Shown here: positions 4,980-5,194 of the stretch, in pieces | How positions within the stretch are numbered: position 1 is the stretch's first letter | Layout of the letters: each line of letters opens with the position of its first letter | Assembly (NCBI GenBank): GCA_021162305.1 | Contig: JAGGYX010000213.1 | Span: forward strand, 1 to 5,194 | Length of the DNA stretch: 5,194 nt | Source: Thermoplasmata archaeon | GTDB lineage: Archaea > Thermoplasmatota > E2 > UBA202 > JdFR-43 | Direction of reading: 5' to 3' | Position numbers and translations under genes: made by a program | Notes under the pieces: model-generated | The model's input: the letters and a program-made list of their open reading frames with translations, nothing else | Told to the model about the DNA's origin: nothing | Databases searched by the model: none

Positions 4980-5194
4980 ATGTATGGGAAAAAATTAATT
5001 AGGAAAATCGGGAGTTTGGTGGTAATCGCCACCTTAATAGCGAGCGCTTTCGTTATATTACCAAATGGAAATGGTGTCGCAAATGGAAACAGCGTGCATG
5101 ATGTAGGAATATCAACTGACTATGAAGGAGCAGTGAATGGAATAAAAATAACAAGAGATGAAACCGTCATTGGAGAAAATGATAGCCTTATAAT
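4980..5194 (+). CDS. Secreted or membrane-anchored protein, 5' part only
   Basis: An open frame of 71 codons runs off the right edge. It starts MYGKKLIRKIGSLVVIATLI, a basic N-region followed by a hydrophobic stretch to about residue 26 (ASAFVILP). This is a signal peptide or N-terminal anchor. The part after it is polar and rich in Asn, Gly, Asp and Glu (NGNGVANGNSVHDVGIS, then GIKITRDETVIGENDSLII), as in exported beta-rich archaeal surface proteins. I do not recognise the family. The ATG at 4980 has AGGGGGA five bases upstream, and no in-frame start further upstream has a better SD. It is divergent from the GNAT gene across a 123-bp gap. Confidence 0.7.
   Translation, partial: MYGKKLIRKIGSLVVIATLIASAFVILPNGNGVANGNSVHDVGISTDYEGAVNGIKITRDETVIGENDSLI

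Noticed and set aside
1..5194. CRISPR array, insertion sequence or attachment site
   Set aside because: I see no regularly spaced repeats, transposase motifs or direct-repeat flanks. The tRNA 3' end is not repeated elsewhere in the window.

Overview
The window is AT-rich and archaeal. Every clear promoter is a TTTATATA-type TBP box about 22-25 bp before a start codon or mature RNA end. The tRNA has a bulge-helix-bulge intron and no encoded CCA, and the genes (TYW1, UPF0251/DUF134, Mrp/Nbp35 ATPase, DUF401, DUF5654-like) are typical archaeal families. Euryarchaeota, perhaps a Thermoplasmatota-like lineage, is my guess; the sequence does not fix the lineage.

Layout, left to right. (1) Positions 1-240, minus strand: the 5' part of a gene that runs off the left edge. 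It encodes a probable PD-(D/E)XK nuclease-like protein and is interrupted by an apparent -1 frameshift in an A5 run. (2) Positions 390-2506, minus strand: TYW1 (wyosine tRNA modification, radical SAM) followed by a DUF401 membrane transporter-like gene, joined by an ATGA overlap. (3) A 46-bp divergent gap with one AT-rich TATA element placed symmetrically between TYW1 and the rightward UPF0251/DUF134-Mrp pair (2553-3660). (4) Positions 3657-4075, minus strand: elongator tRNA-Met(CAU) with a 26-nt intron, then a small DUF5654-like membrane protein whose start and body are separated by a second apparent -1 frameshift, in an A6 run. (5) Positions 4143-4424: a stand-alone ATP-cone protein, overlapping tail to tail with a GNAT acetyltransferase (4413-4856, minus). 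(6) From 4980: the start of a secreted or membrane-anchored protein that runs off the right edge.

How the parts relate. TYW1 needs two [4Fe-4S] clusters, and the divergent operon encodes an Mrp/Nbp35 Fe-S carrier ATPase behind a small HTH protein. A shared regulatory point between Fe-S delivery and a tRNA-modifying Fe-S enzyme is therefore a reasonable but unproven idea. The other neighbours look like ordinary housekeeping genes packed closely, with two convergent stop overlaps.

The most notable observation is that two genes on the same strand carry the same lesion: one base short within an A-run just after an AAA codon, with well-conserved-looking protein on both sides. This may be sequencing or assembly error in homopolymers, recent mutation, or -1 recoding/slippage. 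Nothing here is a clear new multi-gene defence or mobile system.
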